Source: an uncultured Alistipes sp. (lineage in GTDB: Bacteria; Bacteroidota; Bacteroidia; Bacteroidales; Rikenellaceae). From it: 64,000 bases of DNA. A model generated the notes under the pieces. It did no database searches. It saw nothing but the letters and a program-made list of their open reading frames with translations, and was not told the origin of the DNA. Made by a program: the position numbers and the translations under genes. The DNA lies in the NCBI GenBank assembly GCA_910584485.1, contig CAJUAV010000006.1, positions 1 to 64,000 of the forward strand, given 5' to 3'. Shown one piece after another: positions 1 through 7,593 of this stretch (position 1 is its first letter; every line of letters begins with the position of its first letter).

Positions 1-1775
1 GTGAAGCCGTCGTTGTCGGCGGGGCGGTAGCTCGTTCGGCCCGAGGCGGCGTCCCACGTCGCTTCACCCTCTGCCGTCACCACGGCGAAGCCGTCGTTGT
101 AGGCGTAGTAGCCGAATTTCGGCAGGGCGGGGTCGAAGATATCCTTGCTGTATTCGAAATCGTCGTGCGGCACACCCAGCTGTCCGAGCAGCGTCGCCGC
201 GAGGTCGATTTGCGAGGCGTAGGTCTGCACGACGCGCGGTTCGCGCACGGCGCCGCCCAGCCACAGCATCGGGATGCGGTGGATTTCGCTCTCCGTATAG
301 CTGCCGCGGCGGAAGTTGCCCATGCCGTGGTCGGGGACGAGGATGACGAGCAGGTCGCGCCACGCCTCCGAGGCGCGTACCCGCTCGATGAAGCGGCCGA
401 TGCAGTCGTCGGTGAAGGCGAAGGCGTTCGTCATGCGGTCGTCGAAGGCTTCGAAGGGGACCTCGAACGGTTCGTGCGAGCTCAACGTGAGCCATCCCGC
501 GAGGAACGGGGTGCCCTCGGCCGAGCGGTGGATCACCTCCTCGGCGAACCAGTCGCCCACGGTGCGGTCGTCGTAGCCCCATTTCGAGACGGGGGCGTCG
601 AACGACATCTCCTTCTGCCAGAAGAGCTCCTGCCACCCCGTGGCGTACATGTAGGAGGACTGGTTCGTGAAGTTGAGGTCGCCGCCGTAGACGAACGAGG
701 TGCGGTACCCCTCGCGGGCCAGCGAGCGGGCGATCGAGGGGAGTTCGAGACACTTGGGGGTCAGCTTCATGAGCGACGTGCGCGTCTGGGCGGGGAAGCC
801 GCTCAAGATCGAGACCTGCCCGCGGTCGGTGCGGAAGGAGTTGGCGTAGAAATTTTCGAAGAAGAGCCCCTCGTGACGGAGCCGTTGCAGCTGCGGCATG
901 ACGGGGCGCCCCTCCTCCTCGGCCTCCATGACGGCGCGGCCGAAGCTCTCCAGCACGATGACGACCACGTTCGGACGGTCGGTCGTCAGCAGGCGCTCCG
1001 CGGGGGCGCTGTCGGGACGGTTGCCGCGCACGGCCTCGAAGCGCGCGGCCCGTTCGGCCTCGTCGAAGAAACGGTACTGGTCGGCGAAACGCTCCTGCTT
1101 GCCGATCGTCGAGAGGAACGAGAAGACGGGGTTCGTGGCGGCGTGGTTCAGAAAGAGGGTGGGCGAGAAGCAGACCTTTGAGACGTTGGCCACCGAGGGG
1201 CCTGTGCCGCCGCGCACGGCCAGAAAGTCGAGCCCCGCCAGCAGCACCATTGCGAGGCTGCCGATGGCGGCGGCGCGGCGCGCGAGCCGTTCGCCGTCGA
1301 AGAGCCGCACGACGCGGCGGTAGAGGCCGATCTTCACGGCGGCCGAAGCGGCGAAAAAGAGCGTCTGCCGCACCGCCATCCAGAGATCGATGCTCGCCGC
1401 GGCCTCTTTCGGGTCGGAGAGGTAGATCAGCACCGTCGAGTCGAGGCGGAATCCCCAGAATTCGTAGAGGGCCAGATCGACGGCGAAGAGGAGCGAGGCG
1501 ACGAGCGAGACGACGACGAAATAGCCGTTCAGCAGGAGGCGCCCCGCGCGGGCGGGGATGCGGACCCAGAGCGTCAGCCACGTCAGCAGCAGCGGCAGCA
1601 CGGTGACGTAGCCCGCGACCGTCAGGTCGAGCAGCAGGCCGTGGCCGAGGACGGCGAACCACTCGCCGATCGAGGCTTCGACGGCGTAGTAGGCCAGAAA
1701 AACGGGCTTCCAAAGCACCATGAGCAGCGTCGTGGCTGCGAAGACCGCTATCGGAAAAAGGAGTTTGCGTTTCAT
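1..1775 (-). CDS. LTA-synthase-family membrane sulfatase/phosphotransferase (3' end missing)
   Basis: The frame opens at the ATG at 1775 and runs off the left edge after 591 codons, so the C-terminus is missing. The first 190 or so residues hold several hydrophobic segments (for example near 7-28, 45-70, 84-104 and 170-188). A sulfatase/alkaline-phosphatase fold follows: NVVVIVLESFG near 270, SFRTDRGQVSILSGFP near 315, and VPDHGMGNF near 485, which should supply metal ligands. This is the layout of lipoteichoic-acid-synthase-like proteins: multi-pass anchor plus an extracytoplasmic catalytic domain that moves a phosphoglycerol- or phosphoethanolamine-type group. In a Gram-negative bacterium the substrate cannot be LTA and is unknown; an envelope lipid or glycan is my inference. 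It lies downstream of upp on the same strand, separated by 174 bp that contain hairpin modules. Confidence 0.85.
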   Translation of the reverse strand, partial: MKRKLLFPIAVFAATTLLMVLWKPVFLAYYAVEASIGEWFAVLGHGLLLDLTVAGYVTVLPLLLTWLTLWVRIPARAGRLLLNGYFVVVSLVASLLFAVDLALYEFWGFRLDSTVLIYLSDPKEAAASIDLWMAVRQTLFFAASAAVKIGLYRRVVRLFDGERLARRAAAIGSLAMVLLAGLDFLAVRGGTGPSVANVSKVCFSPTLFLNHAATNPVFSFLSTIGKQERFADQYRFFDEAERAARFEAVRGNRPDSAPAERLLTTDRPNVVVIVLESFGRAVMEAEEEGRPVMPQLQRLRHEGLFFENFYANSFRTDRGQVSILSGFPAQTRTSLMKLTPKCLELPSIARSLAREGYRTSFVYGGDLNFTNQSSYMYATGWQELFWQKEMSFDAPVSKWGYDDRTVGDWFAEEVIHRSAEGTPFLAGWLTLSSHEPFEVPFEAFDDRMTNAFAFTDDCIGRFIERVRASEAWRDLLVILVPDHGMGNFRRGSYTESEIHRIPMLWLGGAVREPRVVQTYASQIDLAATLLGQLGVPHDDFEYSKDIFDPALPKFGYYAYNDGFAVVTAEGEATWDAASGRTSYRPADNDGF

Positions 1776-1795
1776 GCGTTGTCGGATCATACGGG

Positions 1796-1949
1796 GCGCC
1801 TGCCGCCGTCGGCGAACGTTCGGGTTCGATCCCGCGAGGGATCGGCAGCCCGTCCCCTGGCGGAGGGCTGCAACGCGCGTTCCGCCGGGTGCGCCCCTCC
1901 GCTCGGCGGCGGACAGGCGGCCCGGGGGGCTTGCGTCGGCGCCTCGGTC
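1796..1949. repeat. Intergenic GC-rich hairpin modules (locus 1)
   Basis: This gap between upp and the sulfatase gene carries four modules of the dispersed family: GCCGTCGGCGAAC, the GATCCC-GCGA-GGGATC hairpin with its GGCAGCCC tail (about 1834-1855), the CCCCTGGCGGAGGGCTGC module (about 1857-1874), and a CCTCCGCTCGG motif (about 1905). No coding signal is evident. Confidence 0.6.
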
Positions 1950-2603
1950 TTATATCTTTTCGCCGTAGGCCAGGTCGCCCGCGTCGCCGAGCCCCGGGAC
2001 GATGTAGGACCGCGAGGTGAGCTCCTCGTCGACGGCGGCGACCCACAGGGTCGTCTCCTGCGGCAGGTGGCGGCGGGCGTAGTCGACGCCCTGTTCGCTG
2101 GCGATCACGGCTGCGACGTGCAGCTGCTCGGGATGGCCGCAGCGCTGGCACATCGCCTCGTAGGCGAGCACGAGCGACTGGCCCGTGGCCAGCATCGGGT
2201 CGACCAGCAGCAGCGTCTTGCCCTCCAGCTCGCCGCACGAGATGTACTCCACCTTGACGGTGAACGAACCGTCCTTGTGGTTCTTGCGGTAGGCCGAGAC
2301 GAAGGCGTTCTGCGCATCGTCGAAGTAGTTGAGGAATCCGCGGTGGAACGGCAGCCCCGCCCGCAGGATGGTGGCGACGACGAGCCGTTCGTCGATCTGC
2401 TGCACGACGGCCTCGCCGAGGGGCGTTTCGACCGTGCGGGGGGCGTAGCGCAAGGTTTTCGAGAGCTCGTAGGCCGTCACCTCGCCGATGCGTTCGAGGT
2501 TGCGGCGGAAACGCATCGAATCCTGTTGGATCGACTTGTCGCGCAGCTCGATGAGAAATTTGTTCAGAACGCTGTTCTGTTCGGAGAGCAGATGGATCGT
2601 CAT
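1950..2603 (-). CDS. upp: Uracil phosphoribosyltransferase
   Basis: This 217-residue protein converts uracil and PRPP to UMP in pyrimidine salvage in the cytoplasm. The PRPP-binding loop DPMLATG is at residues 135-141. The uracil-contacting C-terminal part YIVPGLGDAGDLAYG is intact near 200-214, and the length matches the family. It lies 22 bp downstream of hflX on the same strand and has no promoter-like sequence of its own in that gap, so co-transcription is likely. Uridine kinase (udk) elsewhere in this window belongs to the same salvage network. The N-terminus MTIHLLSEQNSVLN is the usual Bacteroidota start. Confidence 0.96.
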   Translation of the reverse strand: MTIHLLSEQNSVLNKFLIELRDKSIQQDSMRFRRNLERIGEVTAYELSKTLRYAPRTVETPLGEAVVQQIDERLVVATILRAGLPFHRGFLNYFDDAQNAFVSAYRKNHKDGSFTVKVEYISCGELEGKTLLLVDPMLATGQSLVLAYEAMCQRCGHPEQLHVAAVIASEQGVDYARRHLPQETTLWVAAVDEELTSRSYIVPGLGDAGDLAYGEKI

Positions 2604-2625
2604 GGTTATAAGGCGTTTCGGATTG

Positions 2626-3792
2626 TCAGTAGAGGAAATTGTTGAACGGATAGCGGCCCGCGTGCATCTCGCGCACCATGCCGTAGAGGTCGTTGCGGAA
2701 CTTTTCGAGGTTGATCCGTTCGCGCGCCGAGAGGAAGATGCAGGGGGTGTTCGCCTTGGCGATCCAGCTCTGTTTGAGCTCGTCGAGCGAGCGATTCTCG
2801 GGTTTCGGCGGGGTCAGGTCGTCGGGATCCTTTTCTATATAGGTATAGGCGTCGACCTTGTTGAAGACCAGGTAGACGGGTTTGTCGCCCGCGCCGATCT
2901 CCTGCAGGGTCTGCTTCACGACGGCGATCTGTTCCTCGAACTGCGGGTGCGAAATGTCGACCACGTGCAGCAGCAGGTCGGCTTCGCGCACCTCGTCGAG
3001 GGTCGACTTGAAGGATTCGATCAGCTCGGTGGGGAGCTTGCGGATGAAGCCGACCGTGTCGGAGAGGAGGAAGGGCAGGTTGTCGAAGATCACCTTGCGA
3101 ACGGTCGTGTCGAGCGTCGCGAAGAGCTTGTTTTCGGCGAAGACCTCGCTTTTCGACAGCAGGTTCATGAGGGTCGACTTGCCGACGTTCGTGTAGCCGA
3201 CGAGCGCCACGCGGACCAGCTGCCCGCGGTTCGAGCGCTGCACGGCCATCTGACGGTCGATCTTCTTCAGATTCTCCTTCAGCTTGGCGATGCGGTTGCG
3301 GATGATGCGGCGGTCGGTCTCGATCTCGCGTTCGCCCGCACCGCCGCGGGTGCCCGTGCCGCCGCGCTGGCGCTCGAGGTGGGTCCACATGCCCGTCAGG
3401 CGCGGCAGCATGTACTGGTAGTTGGCCAGCTGGACCTGCGTTTTGGCGTAGGCGGTCTGCGCGCGCGACAGGAAGATGTCGAGAATCAGTCGCGTGCGGT
3501 CGAGGATGCGGCAAGGCATCGCCTGCTCGATGTTGCGTGTCTGGGCGGGGCTCAATTCGTCGTCGAAGATCGCCACGTCGATCTCCTCCTCGCGGCAGTA
3601 GTCGGCGATCTCCTGCAACTTGCCCGGGCCGACGTAGATGCGCGACGAGGGTTGGGGCAGGCGCTGCGTGAAGCGGCGGACGCTCTCGATGCCGGCCGTC
3701 TCGGCCAGAAATTCGAGCTCGTCCAGGTACTCTTCGACCTGGCGGGGATCCTGCTGATCCCGTATGACGGTGATTAAAACGGCTTTTTCCAA
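2626..3792 (-). CDS. hflX: GTPase HflX
   Basis: HflX is a ribosome-binding GTPase that splits or rescues stalled 70S ribosomes. From the chosen start it has 388 residues: an N-terminal HflX domain (EEYLDELEFLAETAG, then RIYVGPGKLQEI), a Gly/Arg-rich linker (RQRGGTGTRGGAGE), the GTPase domain with P-loop GYTNVGKST near 205, switch DTVGF, and NKVD. The conserved N-terminus begins right after a TTG at 3792, and I take this TTG as the start. The same frame stays open without a stop to an ATG at 4236, but that 148-codon extension is Arg/Pro-rich, unlike HflX, and is probably untranslated. The start is therefore the uncertain part. upp follows after 22 bp. Confidence 0.9.
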   Translation of the reverse strand: MEKAVLITVIRDQQDPRQVEEYLDELEFLAETAGIESVRRFTQRLPQPSSRIYVGPGKLQEIADYCREEEIDVAIFDDELSPAQTRNIEQAMPCRILDRTRLILDIFLSRAQTAYAKTQVQLANYQYMLPRLTGMWTHLERQRGGTGTRGGAGEREIETDRRIIRNRIAKLKENLKKIDRQMAVQRSNRGQLVRVALVGYTNVGKSTLMNLLSKSEVFAENKLFATLDTTVRKVIFDNLPFLLSDTVGFIRKLPTELIESFKSTLDEVREADLLLHVVDISHPQFEEQIAVVKQTLQEIGAGDKPVYLVFNKVDAYTYIEKDPDDLTPPKPENRSLDELKQSWIAKANTPCIFLSARERINLEKFRNDLYGMVREMHAGRYPFNNFLY

Positions 3793-4370
3793 CGGTTGTT
3801 TCGGTTTTGGGCCTTGCGGCGGCCGCAAGGCGGATCGTGTTCGTTCGGGCAACCCGCGTGCCGCGTCGTGCGCAGGCGGGGCCGACCGTGCGGCGGCAGG
3901 GCGTTTCGAGCGGACGGCTGCTGCTCTTGGTCGGTCGCCTCGGTCGGTCAGATGCCCTTGGGCGGTTCTGATAGCACGGTGCCTTTCGAACGCGCTCGGC
4001 AGCGGGCATCGCGTTCGGTCCTCCCCTATGTTGCGATCAAAGGGGAGGCAAGGTCGAATCGGTCGCAACTCCGTTTCGAAGCGGGCGGCAGGGCCATCGT
4101 TCGGGGGACCGTTCGGATCCATTGCCTGGCCCCTTGCGCGGGTTCGGGCGGGATGCGGGCTCGTCGGTCGGATCGCAATCCGTGGTCGGTCGGGGAGGCG
4201 ATACGACCGCCGATGGCATACGGCTGCCGTGTGCATGCCGCATCGGGGGCATTCGGTCGGAGCGGTTTGCGGACCGGCGGCGGCCTGCGGGCGGGGGCCC
4301 TTTCATAAACGAGGGTATCGCACCTTTCGGCAGGATACCCTCGTTGCGGTTGCGGTGCGAGCCGCGCGCA
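3793..4370. other. Gap between hflX and the TonB gene
   Basis: GC-rich DNA of about 580 bp. I see a short perfect palindrome (CCTTGCGG/CCGCAAGG arms near 3813-3831) close to the hflX start and the hairpin at 4308-4345. No TAnnTTTG box for hflX was found. The long open frame on the minus strand here translates to low-complexity Arg/Pro-rich sequence and looks non-coding. Confidence 0.5.
4308..4345 (-). terminator. Hairpin downstream of the TonB gene
   Basis: Perfect 12-bp stem AACGAGGGTATC / GATACCCTCGTT with a 14-nt loop, 26 bp beyond the stop of the minus-strand TonB gene. The following T-run on the minus strand is short (TTTAT), so it is a plausible but not strong intrinsic terminator. Confidence 0.6.
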
Positions 4371-5054
4371 TCAGTTGGCGACGCGGAACTCGACGGGCAG
4401 CGTGTAGCTGACGCGCACCACCTGGTTGCGCTGCTTGCCCGGCGCCCATTTCGGCGACTTGTTCAGCACGCGGATGGCCTCCTCGGAGAGCGAACGGTCG
4501 GGGGTCTGAAGCACCTTGATGTTGGTCAGACGGCCGTCGCGCTCGATGACGAACGAGAGGATCACACGACCCTGGATGCCGTTCTCGAGGGCGATCTGCG
4601 GGAATTTCACGTTGCTCTGCACCCAGTTGCGGAAGGTGTTGAGGTCGCCGCCCTGGAACGAGGGCATCGTCTCGGCCGTCACGAACGGGGCGTCGTCCTC
4701 GATCGTCTCCTCGACCACCTCGACCTGCTGGAGAATCTCCGTGTCGTCGCTGAACTCGGCGAAATCGACATCGGTGGTGATCTTCGTGTCGTTGGTCACC
4801 ACCTGGAGCAGGTCGGCGATCACCTTCATCTCCACCTTCTTCGGCGGCTCGGGCGGCTTCTGGTCCTGACGGGTGATCTCGGTGATCTCCTCCTCGACGG
4901 GACCGTAGTTCATGTCGACCTTTTCGATGCGGTGCTCCTTCGGCGTGTAGGCGAAGGCGCCGATGACCAGCAGCAGCGCTACGGCCAGACCGATTTCCAA
5001 CAGAAGACCGCGTTTGTTCTGCAGGTCTGCCTTGGGGCTCTTTTTAATCTCCAT
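4371..5054 (-). CDS. Energy transducer TonB family protein
   Basis: This 227-residue inner-membrane protein couples the proton-motive force (through ExbB/ExbD) to outer-membrane TonB-dependent receptors. It has a short cytoplasmic N-terminus (MEIKKSPKADLQNKRG), one membrane helix near 17-36, a periplasmic spacer with an acidic stretch and PPEPPKKVEMK, and a C-terminal TonB domain from about 140 (MPSFQGGDLNTFRNWV, QGRVILSFVIERDG, WAPGKQRNQ, VEFRVAN at the end). The start at 5054 is chosen because the hydrophobic helix follows directly; a longer frame to 5171 would begin upstream of the promoter box at 5171-5178. exbB/exbD are not nearby. The hairpin at 4308-4345 lies just downstream. Confidence 0.92.
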   Translation of the reverse strand: MEIKKSPKADLQNKRGLLLEIGLAVALLLVIGAFAYTPKEHRIEKVDMNYGPVEEEITEITRQDQKPPEPPKKVEMKVIADLLQVVTNDTKITTDVDFAEFSDDTEILQQVEVVEETIEDDAPFVTAETMPSFQGGDLNTFRNWVQSNVKFPQIALENGIQGRVILSFVIERDGRLTNIKVLQTPDRSLSEEAIRVLNKSPKWAPGKQRNQVVRVSYTLPVEFRVAN

Positions 5055-5170
5055 TTTATTTGTAGTTTTAATTGTTTTGGCGTTGCGTCCGTGCGGAGCG
5101 TCAAGGGGACTGCCCCCCCCGCTGCGCGTTGCACGGCCCTCGGCGCAGGGTGCGCAAGAGCTATGCAGCA

Positions 5171-5178
5171 CAAATATA
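5171..5178 (-). promoter_or_regulatory. -7 promoter box TATATTTG for the TonB gene
   Basis: On the minus strand this reads TATATTTG, a full match to the Bacteroidota consensus TAnnTTTG. It predicts a leader of about 110 nt before the start at 5054. Confidence 0.65.
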
Positions 5179-5231
5179 AAGAGAAAAATCCGAAAATGCG
5201 ACGATCGACGGAAAAAACTTTAAATTTTCCT

Positions 5232-5239
5232 TATTTTTG
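5232..5239 (+). promoter_or_regulatory. -7 promoter box TATTTTTG for rlmN
   Basis: Matches TAnnTTTG in an AT-rich stretch 28 bp upstream of the rlmN ATG. It is divergent from the TonB promoter about 55 bp away. Confidence 0.6.
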
Positions 5240-5267
5240 CGGTCGGAAAGCCCGATTCGAACCGCTT

Positions 5268-6302
5268 ATGACGACCTCCACCGACCTGCTCTACGGCAAA
5301 AATCCGACCGAACTGGCCGCCCTCTGCGCCGAGCTCGGCATGCCCCGCTTCGCCGCGGGACAGCTCGCGCGGTGGCTCTACGGGCGGCATACGGAGGATC
5401 CGATGGCGATGAGCGATCTGGCGCTCCGCCACCGCGAGCGGCTGGCGGAACGTTTCCGTCCGTCCCTCTCGGCGCCGCTCCGCGCGTGGGAGTCGGTCGA
5501 CGGCACGAAAAAGTACCTCTTCCGCACCCTGCGGGGCGCCCTCATCGAGTCGGCCTACATTCCCGACGGCGAGCGGGCGACGCTCTGCGTCTCGTCGCAG
5601 GCGGGGTGCCGCATGGGGTGCCGCTTCTGCGCCACGGGACGGCAGGGGCTGCAACACTCCCTGACGGCGGCCGAGATCCTGAACCAGATCGTCTCGCTCC
5701 CCGAGCGCGACCGGCTGACGAACCTCGTCTTCATGGGGATGGGCGAGCCGCTCGACAACCCCGACGAGGTGCTGCGCGCCCTCGAGGTCATCACCGCGCC
5801 GTGGGGCTTCGGCTGGTCGCCGACGCGCGTGACCCTCTCCACGGCGGGCGTCGTGCCGCAGCTGCGGCGGCTGCTCGACGAAACGTCGGTCCATCTGGCC
5901 GTGAGCCTCCACAACCCCTTTTCGGAGGAGCGGGCGGCGATCATGCCCGTCGAGCGGGCGTGGCCCGTGGCGGAGGTGGCGGCGATCCTGCGCACCTACG
6001 ACTTTACGCACCAGCGGCGCGTCTCGTTCGAATACATCCTCTTGAGCGGGATGAACGACTCGCCGCGCCACGTGCGCGAGCTGTGCCGCCTGCTGGACGG
6101 CATCAAGTGCCGCATCAACCTCATCCGTTTCCATAAGATTCCCGACTCGCCCTATTTTTCGCCCGACGACGCGGCGATGATCCGCTTCCGCGACGCGCTC
6201 ACCGCCCGCGGCATCCATACGACGATCCGCGCCTCGCGCGGCGAGGACATCCGGGCCGCCTGCGGACTGTTGAGTACGGCGGAGGGGAGGGACGACCGAT
6301 AA
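5268..6302 (+). CDS. rlmN: Dual-specificity 23S rRNA/tRNA adenine-C2 methyltransferase RlmN
   Basis: Radical-SAM enzyme of 344 residues that methylates C2 of A2503 in 23S rRNA and of A37 in some tRNAs. The 4Fe-4S motif CxxxCxxC is at C114, C118 and C121 (GCRMGCRFC). FMGMGEPLDN follows near 165. The cysteine near the C-terminus that carries the methyl adduct is present (IRAACG, about C332). The start at 5268 follows the promoter box by 28 bp and gives the standard N-terminus. A strong intrinsic terminator follows four bases after the stop codon, so this is a single-gene unit. Confidence 0.96.
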   Translation: MTTSTDLLYGKNPTELAALCAELGMPRFAAGQLARWLYGRHTEDPMAMSDLALRHRERLAERFRPSLSAPLRAWESVDGTKKYLFRTLRGALIESAYIPDGERATLCVSSQAGCRMGCRFCATGRQGLQHSLTAAEILNQIVSLPERDRLTNLVFMGMGEPLDNPDEVLRALEVITAPWGFGWSPTRVTLSTAGVVPQLRRLLDETSVHLAVSLHNPFSEERAAIMPVERAWPVAEVAAILRTYDFTHQRRVSFEYILLSGMNDSPRHVRELCRLLDGIKCRINLIRFHKIPDSPYFSPDDAAMIRFRDALTARGIHTTIRASRGEDIRAACGLLSTAEGRDDR

Positions 6303-6305
6303 GAT

Positions 6306-6340
6306 AAAGGAGGCTGCGGAGCCTCCTTTCTTTTTTTTTT
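6306..6340 (+). terminator. Intrinsic terminator of rlmN
   Basis: Perfect 10-bp stem AAAGGAGGCT / AGCCTCCTTT with GCGG loop, followed by C and ten T residues on the plus strand. On the minus strand no T-run follows, so it acts for rlmN only. Confidence 0.93.
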
Positions 6341-6361
6341 GGAAAACCGCCGCGCAGGCGC

Positions 6362-7384
6362 CTACAGCTCGTGCGAGAGCGGGGCGGGGACGACGGCGCT
6401 CGTGTCGAAATCGCCCCAGCGCGCGGCCACCTCGTCGAGCGTCGCGAAGAGCTCGTCGCGGTCGAGCGACGTGACGAGCTTCATGCGCGTAGGCTTGAAA
6501 TCGGGCAGCCCCTTGAAATAGTTCGTCAGGTGGCGCCGCATCTCGAGGATGCCGACGTACTCCCCTTTGACGGCCAGCGAGCGGTCCAGGTGCTCCTTGG
6601 CGATCGCCACGCGTTCGACGACCGAGGGCTGCGGCAGCACCTCTCCCGTGCGGAGAAAATGCTTGACCTCGCGGAAGATCCAGGGACGCCCGTAGGTCGC
6701 GCGGCCGATCATTACGCCGTCGACGCCGTAGCGGTCGAACATCGCGGCGGCCTTCGGGCCCGAGTCGACGTCGCCGTTGCCGATGATCGGAATGCGGATC
6801 GCGGGGTTGTTCTTCACGCGGCCGATGAGGGTCCAGTCCGCCTCGCCGCGGTACATCTGCGCCCGCGTGCGGCCGTGGATCGTCAGGGCGGCGATGCCGA
6901 CGTCCTGCAGCCGCAGGGCGATCTCCTCGATGTTCTTCGACTCGTCGTCCCACCCCAGGCGCGTCTTGACCGTCACGGGCTTGCGGACCGCCTGCACGAT
7001 GCGGCGCGTCATTTCGACCATCAGGGGCACGTCGCGCATCATCCCCGAGCCGGCTCCGCGCCCCGCGATCTTCTTCACGGGACAGCCGAAATTGATGTCG
7101 ATCAGGTCGGGATCGGCCGCTTCGGCCATGCGCGCCGCCTCGACCATCGGTTCGATGCGGTTGCCGTAGATCTGGATCCCCACGGGGCGCTCCGCCGCGT
7201 CGATGCGCAGCTTGCGCAGCGATTTGGCCGCTTCGTGCATCAGGCCGTCCGAGGAGATGAACTCCGTGTAGACGACGTCGGCGCCGAAGCGCTTGCACAT
7301 GTAGCGGAACGACGGGTCCGTGACGTCCTCCATCGGGGCGAGCAGCAGGGGGCGTTCGCCCAGTTCTATGTCGGCGATTTTCAT
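6362..7384 (-). CDS. dusB: tRNA-dihydrouridine synthase
   Basis: FMN enzyme of 340 residues that reduces uridines in tRNA D-loops. Visible DUS features are LLLAPMEDVTDPSFR near 13, DINFGCPVKKI (catalytic Cys near 103), KTRLGW, the IHGRTRAQMYRG segment, GNGDVDSG and MIGRATYGRPWIF. Length and motifs fit the DusB group that is widespread in Bacteroidota. The start at 7384 (MKIADIELGERP) is the usual one; the frame extends upstream but into intergenic repeat modules. Its promoter box at 7538-7545 predicts a leader of about 150 nt that would contain a strong hairpin. It is divergent from argS. Confidence 0.95.
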   Translation of the reverse strand: MKIADIELGERPLLLAPMEDVTDPSFRYMCKRFGADVVYTEFISSDGLMHEAAKSLRKLRIDAAERPVGIQIYGNRIEPMVEAARMAEAADPDLIDINFGCPVKKIAGRGAGSGMMRDVPLMVEMTRRIVQAVRKPVTVKTRLGWDDESKNIEEIALRLQDVGIAALTIHGRTRAQMYRGEADWTLIGRVKNNPAIRIPIIGNGDVDSGPKAAAMFDRYGVDGVMIGRATYGRPWIFREVKHFLRTGEVLPQPSVVERVAIAKEHLDRSLAVKGEYVGILEMRRHLTNYFKGLPDFKPTRMKLVTSLDRDELFATLDEVAARWGDFDTSAVVPAPLSHEL

Positions 7385-7393
7385 GCTTGTACA

Positions 7394-7506
7394 GGGATTT
7401 GTCCGCGCAGGAGGGCTCGGCGGAGCCGTGCGGGCCGCAGCCTCCGCCGGCGGAGGCCCGCAGCTCTTGCATCGCCTGCGTGCTCCGCAGGCTGCGTCCC
7501 GACCGT
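7394..7506. repeat. Intergenic GC-rich hairpin modules (locus 2)
   Basis: Lies inside the predicted dusB leader. It contains the outer arms GCGGGCC/CCCGC around inner arms CCTCCGCC/GGCGGAGG, then the module TGCGTGCTCCGCAGGCTGCG ending GTCCCGAC. The inner stem differs from that at loci 3 and 5 (CTTCGC/GCGAAG) but still pairs fully. Confidence 0.65.
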
Positions 7507-7537
7507 TCCGCGGTTCGCAACGGGCGATTTTATGGAG

Positions 7538-7545
7538 CAAATGTA
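7538..7545 (-). promoter_or_regulatory. -7 promoter box TACATTTG for dusB
   Basis: Minus-strand TACATTTG matches TAnnTTTG, about 155 bp upstream of the dusB start. Confidence 0.55.
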
Positions 7546-7568
7546 GTCGATATTCCGCAATAAAGCGT

Positions 7569-7576
7569 TAAATTTG
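7569..7576 (+). promoter_or_regulatory. -7 promoter box TAAATTTG for argS
   Basis: Matches TAnnTTTG 17 bp before the argS ATG, giving a leader of roughly 13 nt. Confidence 0.65.
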
Positions 7577-7593
7577 CAGACAAATTTTGACTT

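Noticed and set aside
64..2238. Long open frame on the minus strand across the sulfatase and upp genes, Arg/Ala/Pro-rich
   Set aside because: It is an out-of-frame shadow of the sulfatase and upp genes; composition is that of GC-rich antisense or off-frame reading and no family motif is present.
3793..4236. HflX N-terminal extension as part of the protein
   Set aside because: Low-complexity Arg/Pro-rich sequence with no similarity to HflX; kept only as a finding about the start.
5054..5170. Riboswitch in the TonB or other long leaders
   Set aside because: No recognised riboswitch core was found in the leaders of the TonB, dusB or PFOR genes; they are just GC-rich or short.
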